A stretch of 64,000 bases of DNA, taken from Oligoflexus sp. (GTDB lineage: Bacteria > Bdellovibrionota_B > Oligoflexia > Oligoflexales > Oligoflexaceae). Location of the stretch: assembly GCF_035712445.1 (NCBI RefSeq), contig NZ_DASTAT010000081.1:33556-97555 (forward strand). Reading direction: 5' to 3'. Positions 25,045-34,930 of the stretch are shown here, in pieces. Each line of letters begins with the position of its first letter. Within the stretch, counting starts at the first letter, position 1. The translations under genes were made by a program, and so were the position numbers. The notes under the pieces are model-generated. The model saw only the letters and a program-made list of their open reading frames with translations, made no database searches and had not been told where the DNA came from.

Positions 25045-25095
25045 TGTCAGATTTCAAAGTCGACTTCAGTGGCATTTCAAAGTCCCCTTCATTGA
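25045..25095 (+). repeat. Left end of Tni transposon with two transposase-site repeats
   Basis: Terminal TGTCAG at 25045, then two direct copies of ATTTCAAAGTC-x2-CTTCA (25051-25068 and 25073-25090), likely TniA binding sites. The remaining gap to the first cargo gene (25096-25381) holds no gene; it has TTGACA/TTGACG boxes around 25240-25256 that could be part of the czc promoter. Confidence 0.8.
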
Positions 25096-25381
25096 GGGTT
25101 AAATGCCGACCTGACATAATGACAAAAAGTCCGGGCCCGAATCATTGTTTAAGAGGGGCGTGAGAAACAGAAGGGAAACTGAGTGCTGCTGATGAGGATT
25201 CTTACGACAAGGTCAAGTAGCAATGGCGGGTCCGAACTTTTGACAATAACCTTGACGAACCATTGCTCCCAAAGACTAAGATCCTTCTCTACGGATGGGG
25301 AATTTTAGCTGATATTTTTTGTATTTAAGTTGATGCAGCCGACTGCCGAATATATTATTAACCTGCCGGAGGAGAATATTC

Positions 25382-25741
25382 TTGTTCTTGCGTCTTATTG
25401 CCATCTTAGGGATTTTGATATTCACCTGGGGTATGATCTCAGTGGATGATGACGCCCTTTGTATGGATCGGAACGATGCAATTACAACCGGCTCGATCTT
25501 AGAATCGTCCTCCTCCTCGTGCTTGCAAGAATTGGCCAATCCCTTGAATCATACTCATCGGGATCCTTGCCATCAGGGTATTTGCCACTTCGGGCATTGC
25601 TCGCATATCAGGATGATTTCCACCTTCGCTGTTTCGGAAATGCTGTCCAACTCCAGCTCTCAAGAAAACACCCCCTATTATTTCAAACTCCCTGGCAACA
25701 ATGCATCCCAGCAGGATCGTCCTCCTATTTCGTTCTCTTAA
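25382..25741 (+). CDS. Exported His/Cys-rich protein at head of czc operon
   Basis: A 119-residue protein from a TTG start, chosen because GGAGGAG precedes it at 25368-25374 and because the signal-like hydrophobic segment (LRLIAILGILIFTWGMI) then comes first. The middle carries a metal-ligand patch, NHTHRDPCHQGICHFGHCSH, with His and Cys in alternation. Small periplasmic proteins of this kind (CzcI-like) stand at the front of czc/cnr efflux operons and are thought to bind or sense metal. It is followed by another small exported protein and czcCBA in the same direction. Confidence 0.7.
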   Translation: MFLRLIAILGILIFTWGMISVDDDALCMDRNDAITTGSILESSSSSCLQELANPLNHTHRDPCHQGICHFGHCSHIRMISTFAVSEMLSNSSSQENTPYYFKLPGNNASQQDRPPISFS

Positions 25742-25835
25742 TCCACTCATTCAAAAATTTTTCCTGCTTAGCGTCTGGAACCTTTTAACGGGGTTCAACA
25801 GGTATTCGCAGACATTCATTCGTTAAGGAATTTTC

Positions 25836-26162
25836 ATGAAACTGCCTTATCGCATCCTTGCGCTTTTTGTTTCAGCGATCTCTTGCGTCAGCCAACAAAT
25901 GAACTCGATCGTTGAGTTTTCAAATGTCAATGAAGCGATCGTCGCACTGGTTGAGCCATCCAGCGTCGGCGAGAAAATTCACTTTCTTCGCATCGATTGC
26001 AACAGCACCGGCAAATCCCGGAAGTGCATGGAAGTCCCGATCGCAAATGGAACAGTCCGCGAAGACCTGGGGAATGGCCGATTCAAGGTCCAACTTGATC
26101 CAGGCGGCAGGATCGAAGCGTATTCGATCGTGAGAAAGCATAAGGCAACTGATGCTTACTAA
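25836..26162 (+). CDS. Small exported protein in czc operon
   Basis: A 108-residue protein with a signal peptide (about residues 1-20) and a mature beta-like domain with two Cys (RIDCNSTGKSRKCMEV) that may form a disulfide. The last third reads like an SH3-like barrel or OB-type fold (NGTVREDLGNGRFKVQLDPGG). No family recognised. It lies between the His/Cys-rich protein and the outer-membrane channel gene, so it is probably expressed with the efflux system. It ends 13 bases before the czcC-like start. Confidence 0.6.
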   Translation: MKLPYRILALFVSAISCVSQQMNSIVEFSNVNEAIVALVEPSSVGEKIHFLRIDCNSTGKSRKCMEVPIANGTVREDLGNGRFKVQLDPGGRIEAYSIVRKHKATDAY

Positions 26163-26175
26163 GGGACTTAACATA

Positions 26176-27519
26176 ATGAAAATATTTAATAATTGTCTGA
26201 GACTGCGTTTGGGATCATGGCTCGGCCCATGCTTGCTTCTGACCTCCTTATTTTTCCAGGCCCAGGCCGCCCAGAATCCGAAAGCGGAGCCTTTGGCGGT
26301 CAATGCCTACTGCACTTATCTAGGAGGCAGGTCCACAGAGACTGGTAAGCCCGCCGATACCTTGACTCTATGCGATGCCTTATCCAAGGCCCTGTCCGAA
26401 GCTCCTGGCGTCAGAGGCGAAGAAAACCTTTATCTGGCTTCGGAGGGGCGCGTTGACCAGGCGGGTCTGATACCCAATCCCGTGCTGCTCGGTGATATGG
26501 ATAGGTATAACAAGGAAGTCACCGTCCAGCTCAGCCAAACCCTTGAACTGGGCGGCAAACGTGGCGATCGTATTGAACTCGCCAGGCTGGAACAGATGAA
26601 TGCCCAGGTCACTTTCAGCGGAAGAAGGCTGGAAATCCTCGAAGGAGTGAAGAAGCGCTTTATCGAAGTGCTCCTCATAGAGCAGAAATTGTCCTTTGGA
26701 CAACGCCGGCATGAAATCGCTCAGCAGATTCTGGCAACCGCCCGACGCCGCGTCGAAGCGGGCCGGGGCATGCCGGTGGAAATGATTAAATCCCAACTCG
26801 CAGTCACGGCCAGCGATTTGGAAGTTTCAAGACTCCAGGCACAGCTGGCCAATGCCAAGAGGCAGCTGGCAGCAACCCTGGGAATTTCCAGCCAGTCCCT
26901 GACAGCTGTAGGAGACCTTACGAGCATGCCGGTCGATCCTGCCCGCTTTGCGAATTTTCCGGTGGAAAATAGTCCCGCTGTTAAAAAGGCCAACCTGGAA
27001 CTTGAACAGCGCCAGGCTGCACTCAGTCTTGCCAAGAGCAACGCTGTTCCCGATCTTACTCTCAGTGCAGGGGCACGCCGGTTCCAGGAGGAAGGAATAA
27101 CAGGCTTGGTCTTTGGTGTTTCCATCCCCATTCCGATTCTCAACAGAAATCAGGGCACGATTCGTGAGGCCAAAGGCGACGTTTCAGCGTCGGAATTCAA
27201 CCGTGAAGCGGAGAAACTTCGGGTTCAGGCGGAACTTCAGGGAGCAATCCAGGAAATTCAAACTGCCTATGCCGAAGCCCTGGCCTTCAGAAACCAGATC
27301 CTTCCAGCCGCCGAGAAAGCGTTTGCTTCTGCGAACGAAATCTTTCAACGGGGAAAGTTGGACTATCTGAATGTCCTTGACGCTCAGCGGGATCTCTTCA
27401 ATTCACGGGAGCAATACCTGCAATCGCTGGTTGCCTATCATGAGGCTCTGGCAGATCTGGAACGCCTGACAGGCAAAGGTATCACCGAGCTACTCAACAA
27501 TGGCAGCAGCGGAAAATAG
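26176..27519 (+). CDS. czcC: CzcC/CusC-type outer-membrane efflux channel
   Basis: TolC-fold outer-membrane protein (OEP family) that completes the RND metal pump. The 447 residues from the ATG at 26176 (ribosome site AAGGGA) start with a signal peptide ending QAQAAQ; the frame is also open from 26152. Two helical repeats follow, with typical stretches LSQTLELGGKRGDRIELA in the first and RGKLDYLNVLDAQRDLFNSR in the second. Stop and czcB start are nine bases apart. Named by context with a CzcA of Zn/Co/Cd type. Confidence 0.88.
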   Translation: MKIFNNCLRLRLGSWLGPCLLLTSLFFQAQAAQNPKAEPLAVNAYCTYLGGRSTETGKPADTLTLCDALSKALSEAPGVRGEENLYLASEGRVDQAGLIPNPVLLGDMDRYNKEVTVQLSQTLELGGKRGDRIELARLEQMNAQVTFSGRRLEILEGVKKRFIEVLLIEQKLSFGQRRHEIAQQILATARRRVEAGRGMPVEMIKSQLAVTASDLEVSRLQAQLANAKRQLAATLGISSQSLTAVGDLTSMPVDPARFANFPVENSPAVKKANLELEQRQAALSLAKSNAVPDLTLSAGARRFQEEGITGLVFGVSIPIPILNRNQGTIREAKGDVSASEFNREAEKLRVQAELQGAIQEIQTAYAEALAFRNQILPAAEKAFASANEIFQRGKLDYLNVLDAQRDLFNSREQYLQSLVAYHEALADLERLTGKGITELLNNGSSGK

Positions 27520-27527
27520 GAGTTTTT

Positions 27528-28490
27528 ATGAGAAGCAAGAGAACAATCGGAATGGTTTTGGGAATTTTCGCTGCAGCTCTTGTGATCTGGCTTATTGCCG
27601 GCCGGTCCAAAACCGGGACAATCGCGGGCAACGAAAAGAAGGAAGAACATGACCATGAGGAAGAAGGGCACGATGAAACCGTCCCGCTGACGGATGAGCA
27701 AATCAAGGCCGCCGGGATCCAATGGGTGACGGCTGGTCCAGGGGAATTGAATATCGAGGTTTCGTTACCCGGGGAAGTGCGTTTGAACGCCGATAACCTC
27801 TCGCACATCGTTCCACGGTTTGCGGGGGCCATTACCCAAATCAGAAAAAATCTAGGCGATAAGGTTACCAGAGGTGAAGTCCTGGCTGTCATTGAAAGCA
27901 ATGAAAGTCTGGCGAGCTATGAGATCAAATCCTTGACCGCCGGAACGATCATCCAAAAGCACGCGACGATAGGTGAAGTTATTCCAGAAAACAGCGAGGT
28001 GTTCGTCGTCGCAAACCTGGACACCGTCTGGATCGATATGAATGTCTATCCCAAAGACCTTCCTTACATGAAGGAAGGGGAAGCTGTCCGCATCCTGGGG
28101 CCGGCGAAGGGCCTGGAGTCGGAAGGCAAGATTGCTTATGTGGGTCCAATCGTGAGCGAGCACACCAGGACAGCGATGGCTCGCGTCGTCATACCGAACA
28201 AGAATGGGAAGTGGCGTCCTGGAATGTTCGTCACAGCCAAAGTCGCTGTCGATCGTTTGCCTGCTTCCATTGTCGCTCCCAAGGAGTCGGTGCAGAATGT
28301 CGAGGGCAAGCCATCGATCTTTGTGAAGACCGAGAAGGGCTTTTTGCCCAAGCCCGTTACTTTGGGACGCGAAGATGCCAAAAATTATGAAATCGTCGAT
28401 GGTCTGGAGGCCGGCGATCAGCTCGTAACTGAAGGAGCCTTTGTACTGAAAGCTGAAAAAGGCAAATCCGAAGCGGAGCATGAAGATTAA
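27528..28490 (+). CDS. czcB: CzcB-type periplasmic adaptor
   Basis: Membrane-fusion protein linking the RND pump to the outer-membrane channel. The 320 residues show an N-terminal anchor (IGMVLGIFAAALVIWLIAG), then a His/Glu-rich metal-binding linker (KKEEHDHEEEGHDE), barrel-sandwich and beta-barrel domains (LSHIVPRFAGAITQIRKNLG; SLTAGTIIQKHATIGE; GKWRPGMFVTAKV). It is shorter than many CzcB proteins because the hairpin region is reduced. The gene lies between czcC and czcA in one operon. Confidence 0.9.
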   Translation: MRSKRTIGMVLGIFAAALVIWLIAGRSKTGTIAGNEKKEEHDHEEEGHDETVPLTDEQIKAAGIQWVTAGPGELNIEVSLPGEVRLNADNLSHIVPRFAGAITQIRKNLGDKVTRGEVLAVIESNESLASYEIKSLTAGTIIQKHATIGEVIPENSEVFVVANLDTVWIDMNVYPKDLPYMKEGEAVRILGPAKGLESEGKIAYVGPIVSEHTRTAMARVVIPNKNGKWRPGMFVTAKVAVDRLPASIVAPKESVQNVEGKPSIFVKTEKGFLPKPVTLGREDAKNYEIVDGLEAGDQLVTEGAFVLKAEKGKSEAEHED

Positions 28491-28524
28491 CCTTCAAAAA
28501 TCTTTCAAGAATTAAGGACATTTC

Positions 28525-31500
28525 ATGCTAGACAGAATATTGAAATTTTCCATACAGCATCGATTCCTCATCATGCTGATGTCAGTGGTTGTGGCGATTG
28601 CCGGGTTGTTTTCGCTCACAAGGCTCCCGATTGATGCAGTTCCGGATATCACGAACGTTCAGGTCCAGATCAACACCGTCTCGTCAGCGCTTTCGCCCAT
28701 TGAAATGGAAAAGCAGGTAACGTTTCCGATTGAAACGACTCTTGCGGGGATACCGGGCCTCACCTACACGCGCTCCCTGTCCCGGAATGGATTTTCCCAG
28801 GTGACGGCGGTTTTTAAAGACGACGTCGATATTTATTTTGCCCGGCAACAGGTCGCGGAGCGTCTCCTTGAAGCCAGGGAGAATCTTCCGCCCGGAACCG
28901 ATCCCAAGATGGGACCAATTTCAACCGGCCTTGGTGAAGTCTTCATGTGGACGCTTGAATTCGGACATCCTGGAGGAAAGGATGCCCCTCTCGGAACCCG
29001 TGATCAACCGGGTTGGCAGGAGGGAAGCGTCTATGTCACTCCCGAGGGCCAGCGTCTCACGGATAAGTTCGAGCAGGCGGCCTACCTGCGGACAGTTCAG
29101 GATTGGATCATCCGGCCTCAACTCAAAAGTCTGGAAGGAGTGGCCGGCGTCGATACCATCGGCGGCTTTGTAAAGCAATATCATGTCCATCCTGATCCAA
29201 ATAAGTTGATCGCCTTTGGTCTCAGCTTCACCGACGTGATCGAAGCTTTGGAAAAGAATAATGTCAGTACGGGAGCGGGATACATTGAACGAAACGGGGA
29301 GTCTTATCTTGTGCGGGCTGACGGCCGTATTGGGTCGCTGGATCAAATAGCCAGCATCGTGGTCGGAAGTCAGAAGGGAACGCCCATCCGTATCGGCGAT
29401 ATTGCCGACGTTCGTCTGGGTCAGGAGCTTCGCACGGGAAGCGCCAGTAAAAGCGGCCAGGAAGCTGTCGTCGGAACGGCCCTAATGCTCATTGGTGAAA
29501 ACAGCAGAGCCGTCGCGAAAGCGGTCGATGAGAAAATTCAGACCATTCGAAAGAGCCTGCCGACCGATGTTATCATCACGCCAGTTCTCAATCGAACGAA
29601 ACTTGTCGATGCTACCATCAAGACGGTCGAGAAGAACCTGGCTGAGGGTGCGATCCTCGTGATCGTCGTGCTCTTTCTTCTGCTGGGCAACATCAAGGCG
29701 GCGCTGATCACGGCATCAGCCATTCCACTTTCTATGCTGATGACATCCATGGGAATGGTGAGGTGGAAAATCAGTGGTAACCTCATGAGTCTTGGGGCCA
29801 TTGACTTTGGTTTGATCGTTGATGGTGCCGTCATTATTGTGGAAAACTGCTTGCGGCATCTTGCTGAAAAGCAGCATCAACTCAAACGCGAATTGAATCT
29901 CAATGAACGTCTCCATGAAGTCTTTGTCGCCAGCAAAGAGGTGATCAAGCCCTCCGCTTTCGGTCAAGCCATCATCATCACGGTCTATCTTCCCATCATC
30001 AGCCTGACAGGCATTGAAGGCAAGATGTTCCATCCGATGGCGATGACCGTTATCATCGCTTTGGCAGCTGCCTTCATTCTGTCGATAACTCTTGTGCCAG
30101 CGCTTGTGGCCATGTTCATCAAGGGAAAAATCAGCGAGAAAGAAAACCGCCTCTTCGCCTGGGCCAAGAACAGGTATGAACCCGCGATCCACTTCGCTAT
30201 CAATCGCAGCAAGCCTGTCGTTGCGGTTGCCGTTGGGATTTTCCTCTTGTCGATCCTCTTGTTCGGGCGGCTGGGTCAGGAATTTATTCCAACCCTGGAT
30301 GAAAAGGACCTCGCTATTCAAGCCTTGAGAATACCAAGCACCGGGATCACGCAATCCACGAAGATGCAAGGGGTGGTTGAAAAAACCATTGCATCGTTCC
30401 CTGAAGTCGCGTTCGTCTTTTCCAAGACAGGCACCGCAGAGATGGCTTCCGACCCCATGCCGCCCAATGCGTCGGATACCTTCATCATTCTGAAGCCGCA
30501 AGACGACTGGCCGAACAAGGGCGAAACGAAAGAGGAACTGCGGGCTCGCCTTGAAAAGGCGCTTGGCAATCTACCGGGTAACAACTACGAATTCACGCAG
30601 CCGATTCAAATGCGTTTCAATGAACTCATTGCGGGTGTGCGCGGTGATGTCGCCGTGAAGGTATACGGCGAGGAATTCGCCGATATCGAGGCCACAGCGG
30701 CGGCGATCGGTCGAATCATCCAGTCAATTCCCGGTGCCGCTGACGTGAAAGTCGAGCAGACCAAAGGACTTCCCGTCATGAACGTCGAGATTGACCGGAA
30801 TCTCATCGCTCGAAATGGCCTTTCCATGAAAGATGTCCAGGATGTGGTGAACATTGCGATCGGAGGCAGGGAAGCAGGTATGGTTTTCGAGGGCGATCGC
30901 CGGTTTGATCTCATGGTTCGTCTGCCTGAGTCCATCCGGGACAACATCGATGAACTGAAATCCATACCTGTGCCTTTGCCGCAGGATAAAGATGACGAAC
31001 GATCGTCCGCATCGAGCCCTGGCATGGGCCACAGGCACGAAGTCGATGATGATGATCGACCATCATTCATTCCCCTCGGTGAGCTGGCCAACCTCAAGAC
31101 CAGTGAAGGACCAAATCAGATCAGTCGGGAGAATGGCAAGCGCCGCATTGTGGTGCAGGCCAATGTTCGCGATCGCGACATCGGATCCTTTGTTGCGGAA
31201 GCTCAGGAGAAAATTGACAAGGAAGTCAAACTCCGCTCAGGACAATGGCTGGAATGGGGCGGGCAGTTCGAGAATCTGGTGGCAGCTCGGCAGAGGCTTG
31301 CCATTGTGGTGCCGGCCTGTTTCCTTTTGATCTTCATTATTCTGTTCAGTGCCTATGGTTCCGCAAAATATGCCTTGATCATCTTCTCTGGGGTGCCATT
31401 GGCTTTATCTGGTGGTGTGATCGCACTCTGGCTGCGTGGGATGCCCTTCTCCATTACAGCCGCCGTTGGTTTTATCGCTCTTTCAGGTGTCGCCGTGCTT

Positions 31501-31797
31501 AACGGCCTCGTCATGGTCAGCTTTATAAACCAGCTGCGCGAAGAGGGATTGTCTCTCGAAGATGCGATCCTGAAAGGATCTCTCACGCGCCTGCGGCCTG
31601 TGCTAATGACAGCCCTGGTCGCTTCCCTCGGGTTTTTGCCCATGGCACTCGCCACAGGGACAGGTGCCGAGGTGCAAAAGCCTTTGGCAACGGTGGTCGT
31701 TGGTGGACTTTTTACCAGCACCCTTTTAACTCTGCTCGTGCTGCCGGCTCTTTATAAGCTTTTTGAAAGGCGGAAGGTTGAGGAAGCCGACATTTGA
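28525..31797 (+). CDS. czcA: CzcA-type heavy-metal RND efflux pump
   Basis: Proton-driven inner-membrane trimeric pump exporting divalent metals through CzcB and CzcC. The 1090 residues have 12 predicted transmembrane segments and two periplasmic domains. The TM4 motif IDFGLIVDGAVIIVEN (about 425-440) matches the HME1 signature DFGxxxDGAxxxxEN of Zn/Co/Cd pumps, not the Cu/Ag type. A His/Asp-rich insert in the second periplasmic domain (GHRHEVDDDDRP, about 835) may bind metal. Full length, no damage seen. Confidence 0.93.
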   Translation: MLDRILKFSIQHRFLIMLMSVVVAIAGLFSLTRLPIDAVPDITNVQVQINTVSSALSPIEMEKQVTFPIETTLAGIPGLTYTRSLSRNGFSQVTAVFKDDVDIYFARQQVAERLLEARENLPPGTDPKMGPISTGLGEVFMWTLEFGHPGGKDAPLGTRDQPGWQEGSVYVTPEGQRLTDKFEQAAYLRTVQDWIIRPQLKSLEGVAGVDTIGGFVKQYHVHPDPNKLIAFGLSFTDVIEALEKNNVSTGAGYIERNGESYLVRADGRIGSLDQIASIVVGSQKGTPIRIGDIADVRLGQELRTGSASKSGQEAVVGTALMLIGENSRAVAKAVDEKIQTIRKSLPTDVIITPVLNRTKLVDATIKTVEKNLAEGAILVIVVLFLLLGNIKAALITASAIPLSMLMTSMGMVRWKISGNLMSLGAIDFGLIVDGAVIIVENCLRHLAEKQHQLKRELNLNERLHEVFVASKEVIKPSAFGQAIIITVYLPIISLTGIEGKMFHPMAMTVIIALAAAFILSITLVPALVAMFIKGKISEKENRLFAWAKNRYEPAIHFAINRSKPVVAVAVGIFLLSILLFGRLGQEFIPTLDEKDLAIQALRIPSTGITQSTKMQGVVEKTIASFPEVAFVFSKTGTAEMASDPMPPNASDTFIILKPQDDWPNKGETKEELRARLEKALGNLPGNNYEFTQPIQMRFNELIAGVRGDVAVKVYGEEFADIEATAAAIGRIIQSIPGAADVKVEQTKGLPVMNVEIDRNLIARNGLSMKDVQDVVNIAIGGREAGMVFEGDRRFDLMVRLPESIRDNIDELKSIPVPLPQDKDDERSSASSPGMGHRHEVDDDDRPSFIPLGELANLKTSEGPNQISRENGKRRIVVQANVRDRDIGSFVAEAQEKIDKEVKLRSGQWLEWGGQFENLVAARQRLAIVVPACFLLIFIILFSAYGSAKYALIIFSGVPLALSGGVIALWLRGMPFSITAAVGFIALSGVAVLNGLVMVSFINQLREEGLSLEDAILKGSLTRLRPVLMTALVASLGFLPMALATGTGAEVQKPLATVVVGGLFTSTLLTLLVLPALYKLFERRKVEEADI

Positions 31798-31897
31798 TCA
31801 GTATTGCATGCGAACCCTTTAGGGTTCTCAGGATTGGTATCTGTGCCTTCAAGATTGATTGCGATCTTGAAGGCCATTTTGATAAGGATACTTTGGA

Positions 31898-34102
31898 ATG
31901 ACAGACAATCATATGGATTCATGCTGTACGCCTGCCGATGGAAAGCAGACCCAAAAGGTTCCTGAGTCCAAAGCTCATGAGGATACCAGGTCCGCGCGCT
32001 CGTCTTTTCGCATCCCTCAGATGGACTGCGCAAGTGAAGTGTCCACGATCCAGGGAAAATTGGAAGGCGAGGCTGGTATCTGGAATATGAAATTTGATAT
32101 CAGCAATCGGTTGCTGACCGTCAATTTCGATGATCAGATTATCTCCAGCGAAAAGATCCGGGAAATGTTGAAAGCGATTGGATTACCCGCCACAGTCCAG
32201 GAAAGCCAGACTGAGGCAGAAGATTCTCACAATCATGAGGGTTTTTCCACAAGCTATCTGAGGCTGGCTTTGGCTGGCGCTTGTGCCATTGGCGCTGAGG
32301 TCCTGGAGCTGAGTTTCCCAAATCTTTCTGAATGGATCGTGTTTACTCTCGCTGCTGTTGCCGTTTTGCTGTCTGGTATCGATGTCTATAAAAAAGGGTT
32401 TATTGCCCTTTCGCGTGCGCAGCTGAATATCAATGCTCTGATGTCGATCGCTGTCACTGGGGCTTTGGCGTTAAGGCAGTGGCCGGAAGCGGCCATGGTG
32501 ATGTTTCTTTTTGCCGTTGCAGAATTGATTGAAGCGAAGGCTTTCGACAGGGCTAGAAATGCCTTTCGGAAATTGTTGGAACTGGCCCCGGATACCACGA
32601 CTGTCATGAGTTCGGCTGGTGCCTGGGAAGCGCGTGCCACCAGGGAAGTTAAAATTGGGACTTTGGCGCGTGTACGTCCTGGGGAAAGGATCAGCCTGGA
32701 TGGGGTGATAGCCAAAGGAAGCTCATCCATCAACCAGGCACCCATAACAGGGGAGAGCGTGCCTGTTGAGAAAACCATCGGGGACAAGGTCTTTGCGGGA
32801 ACGATCAATGAGGCCGCTGAAATCGAATACAAGACAACGTCCGCAGCGACGGATTCCACTCTGGCCAAGATAGTTGAGACTGTTGACAACGCACAGGGAG
32901 CACGAGCACCCACACAAAGGTTCATCGATCGGTTCTCCAAATATTACACACCGGCGGTGTTTTTTATTGCTCTTGCTGTTGCGATCCTGCCGCCGCTTTT
33001 TGGTGGCGGTGCCTGGTTCGATTGGCTCTATAAAGCGCTGGTGCTCCTGGTTATCGCCTGCCCTTGCGCTCTTGTGATCTCGACACCCGTGACGATTGTC
33101 AGCGGACTGAGTGGAGCGGCCAAACACGGAGTTTTGATCAAAGGCGGGGCCTATTTAGAAAGGGGGTCAAAGCTCAAGATTATTGCCCTGGACAAGACGG
33201 GAACACTCACCTACGGCAAACCCCACCAGACCGACTTTTCGCTTCTGGATGGCGGCGATGAAAAGGAAGCGCGATCGATAGCCGCCAGTCTCGCATCGCG
33301 TTCCGATCATCCCGTCTCTCAGGCGATTGCCTTGAAAGCTCAGGAGGATGGCGTCCCCTTGCTCAATGTCGATGACTTCGCGGCGATGAGCGGGCGTGGC
33401 ACAAAGGGAATGATTGGCAGCCGGCAATATTTTCTGGCTAATCATCGGTTTATCGAGGAGATAAAAGTCTGCTCGCCCACTGTTGAAAAACTGCTTGAAG
33501 CCTACGAACGGGAAGGCAAAACGGTCACCATACTCGCTACCTCTGAGCGGGCTTTGGCAGTCATGGGTGTGCGGGATGCAGTGAGACCATCCAGCAGCGA
33601 GGCTATTGCAAGCCTGCACAAACTGGGTTTGAAGACTCTCATGCTGTCCGGTGACAACCAGTTGACTGCAGAGAAGATCGCCAAAGAGGTGGGGATTGAT
33701 GAGGCAGTGGGTCATCTCCTGCCGGCGGACAAGATGAAGGCCATTCAGAAGTACAGCCAGAAGAAGCTACTCATCGGAATGGTCGGCGATGGCATCAACG
33801 ATGCGCCAGCGCTTGCCAGTGCTGACATTGGCTTTTCGATGGGGGTTGCAGGTACGGATGTCGCTATCGAGACATCTGATGTGGCAATTATGGACGATGA
33901 TCTGCGGAAGGTTCCGGTTTTCATTCAGCTATCACGAAAGACGAATAAAGTTCTGAAACAGAATATAACTGTGGCGATCGGCATCAAGGCGGTTTTTTTC
34001 GTGCTGACACTTATGGGGTTGAGTACCATGTGGATGGCGGTTTTCGCAGATACCGGGGCAAGCCTTTTGGTTGTCCTGAATGGATTGAGATTGAATCGAT
34101 AA
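31898..34102 (+). CDS. zntA: P1B-type Zn/Cd/Pb-exporting ATPase
   Basis: Inner-membrane ATPase exporting divalent metals from cytoplasm to periplasm. The 734 residues show an N-terminal Cys/His patch (MDSCCTPADG), one HMA-like domain with MDCASEV, six to eight transmembrane helices, the phosphatase TGE loop (ITGESVPVEK), CPC in TM6 (VIACPCALVIS, about 387), DKTGTLT (about 430), GDGxND (GDGINDAP) and a last helix with ADTGASLLVVLNGLRL, whose Asp marks the Zn/Cd/Pb subgroup. Family secure; choice between zntA and cadA is naming only. It follows czcA by 100 bases. Confidence 0.92.
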   Translation: MTDNHMDSCCTPADGKQTQKVPESKAHEDTRSARSSFRIPQMDCASEVSTIQGKLEGEAGIWNMKFDISNRLLTVNFDDQIISSEKIREMLKAIGLPATVQESQTEAEDSHNHEGFSTSYLRLALAGACAIGAEVLELSFPNLSEWIVFTLAAVAVLLSGIDVYKKGFIALSRAQLNINALMSIAVTGALALRQWPEAAMVMFLFAVAELIEAKAFDRARNAFRKLLELAPDTTTVMSSAGAWEARATREVKIGTLARVRPGERISLDGVIAKGSSSINQAPITGESVPVEKTIGDKVFAGTINEAAEIEYKTTSAATDSTLAKIVETVDNAQGARAPTQRFIDRFSKYYTPAVFFIALAVAILPPLFGGGAWFDWLYKALVLLVIACPCALVISTPVTIVSGLSGAAKHGVLIKGGAYLERGSKLKIIALDKTGTLTYGKPHQTDFSLLDGGDEKEARSIAASLASRSDHPVSQAIALKAQEDGVPLLNVDDFAAMSGRGTKGMIGSRQYFLANHRFIEEIKVCSPTVEKLLEAYEREGKTVTILATSERALAVMGVRDAVRPSSSEAIASLHKLGLKTLMLSGDNQLTAEKIAKEVGIDEAVGHLLPADKMKAIQKYSQKKLLIGMVGDGINDAPALASADIGFSMGVAGTDVAIETSDVAIMDDDLRKVPVFIQLSRKTNKVLKQNITVAIGIKAVFFVLTLMGLSTMWMAVFADTGASLLVVLNGLRLNR

Positions 34103-34111
34103 ACTCTGAAG

Positions 34112-34648
34112 TTGGGAATGGATGGCATGGAGCAACCAAAATTTGCTACGAGAGTCCTGAAAGAACAGCCTGACTTGGTTGAATTTGTCAGTCGAGCAGG
34201 CCAGGAGACGAAAAAGCGAATTACCATGAGCCAATTGAGTCAACAGGAGGTTCATGGCATTTATATTAAGGGAAAGATGTTGGCGGGGTTTGCATTTGAG
34301 CCTTCTCCATACACCAATACTTTTTTGGGACTAAAAGAGAATGAAAAAGTTGCCGGGATAGGTTCGTTCTGGATCTCCAGGACTGAAAGGTCTCGTTTGC
34401 TGATTCATTATACGGCGGCAATCGTTTTGTCGTCTCTCATCGGGAAGAAAAGGAAGTTGGAATATATCGTTTTTTCTTCCAGCAATTCGAAAGTCCACGA
34501 TATTTGTGACGTTTTGAGGTTTGAAAGAATCTCTTTCAAAAGTCAGCCGCTGCTGGAAAAAGATCCCTGCTGGGTTTATCTGGTTCGATTGAGCTGGATG
34601 AACTTTTTTCGGTTCATGAGATTAATATTCACCAAGCCACAGGTTTGA
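34112..34648 (+). CDS. Protein of unknown function after the metal ATPase
   Basis: A 178-residue soluble protein, basic, starting nine bases after the ATPase stop and so probably in its transcript. The order strand-GSFWISRT-helix (TAAIVLSSLI)-strand (LEYIVFSSS)-NSKVHDICDVLRFER recalls the core of GNAT-type acyltransferases, including a helix before a final strand, but no catalytic signature is seen. Two starts are possible (34112 or MEQPKFA at 34127). Role unknown. Confidence 0.55.
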   Translation: MGMDGMEQPKFATRVLKEQPDLVEFVSRAGQETKKRITMSQLSQQEVHGIYIKGKMLAGFAFEPSPYTNTFLGLKENEKVAGIGSFWISRTERSRLLIHYTAAIVLSSLIGKKRKLEYIVFSSSNSKVHDICDVLRFERISFKSQPLLEKDPCWVYLVRLSWMNFFRFMRLIFTKPQV

Positions 34649-34870
34649 ACCCCATTGTTGACAGCGGTCTAGAGGGGCGCAGTTCGTTTGGTCGAACGGA
34701 TATGACCAGCTGGCTTATAGCCCTAAGATGCACATAAAATTATACACATCAAATGTGACATTTCCTATCTGGCGCAGTCAGCAAAATTTTAAATCCTAAA
34801 TTTGATAGAGAAGTTAAGATCACCTTGCCGCGAGCGGCGTTCAGAAAATTCAGTGGCGCGGCTTGAAAGG

Positions 34871-34918
34871 CCAATCTTAAGATCTATCGGTTCATAAAAC
34901 GAATAAATCTAAGATTGG
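34871..34918. repeat. Inverted repeat before the tyrosine recombinase gene
   Basis: CCAATCTTA (34871-34879) and TAAGATTGG (34910-34918) form a perfect 9-base inverted repeat with a 30-base spacer, just upstream of the recombinase ATG at 34931. It may be an operator, a core recombination site or an RNA hairpin. The rest of the gap from 34649 to 34870 shows no gene. Confidence 0.5.
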
Positions 34919-34930
34919 AAATAATGACAT

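Noticed and set aside
25035-25049. Target duplication for the Tni transposon
   Set aside because: The five bases outside the left end (TTGCA) and right end (CGAAA) differ, so no duplication can be claimed.
25209-25267. AGCAATGG/CCATTGCT inverted repeat before the czc operon
   Set aside because: Spacing of 33 bases and lack of further symmetry make it too weak to call an operator.
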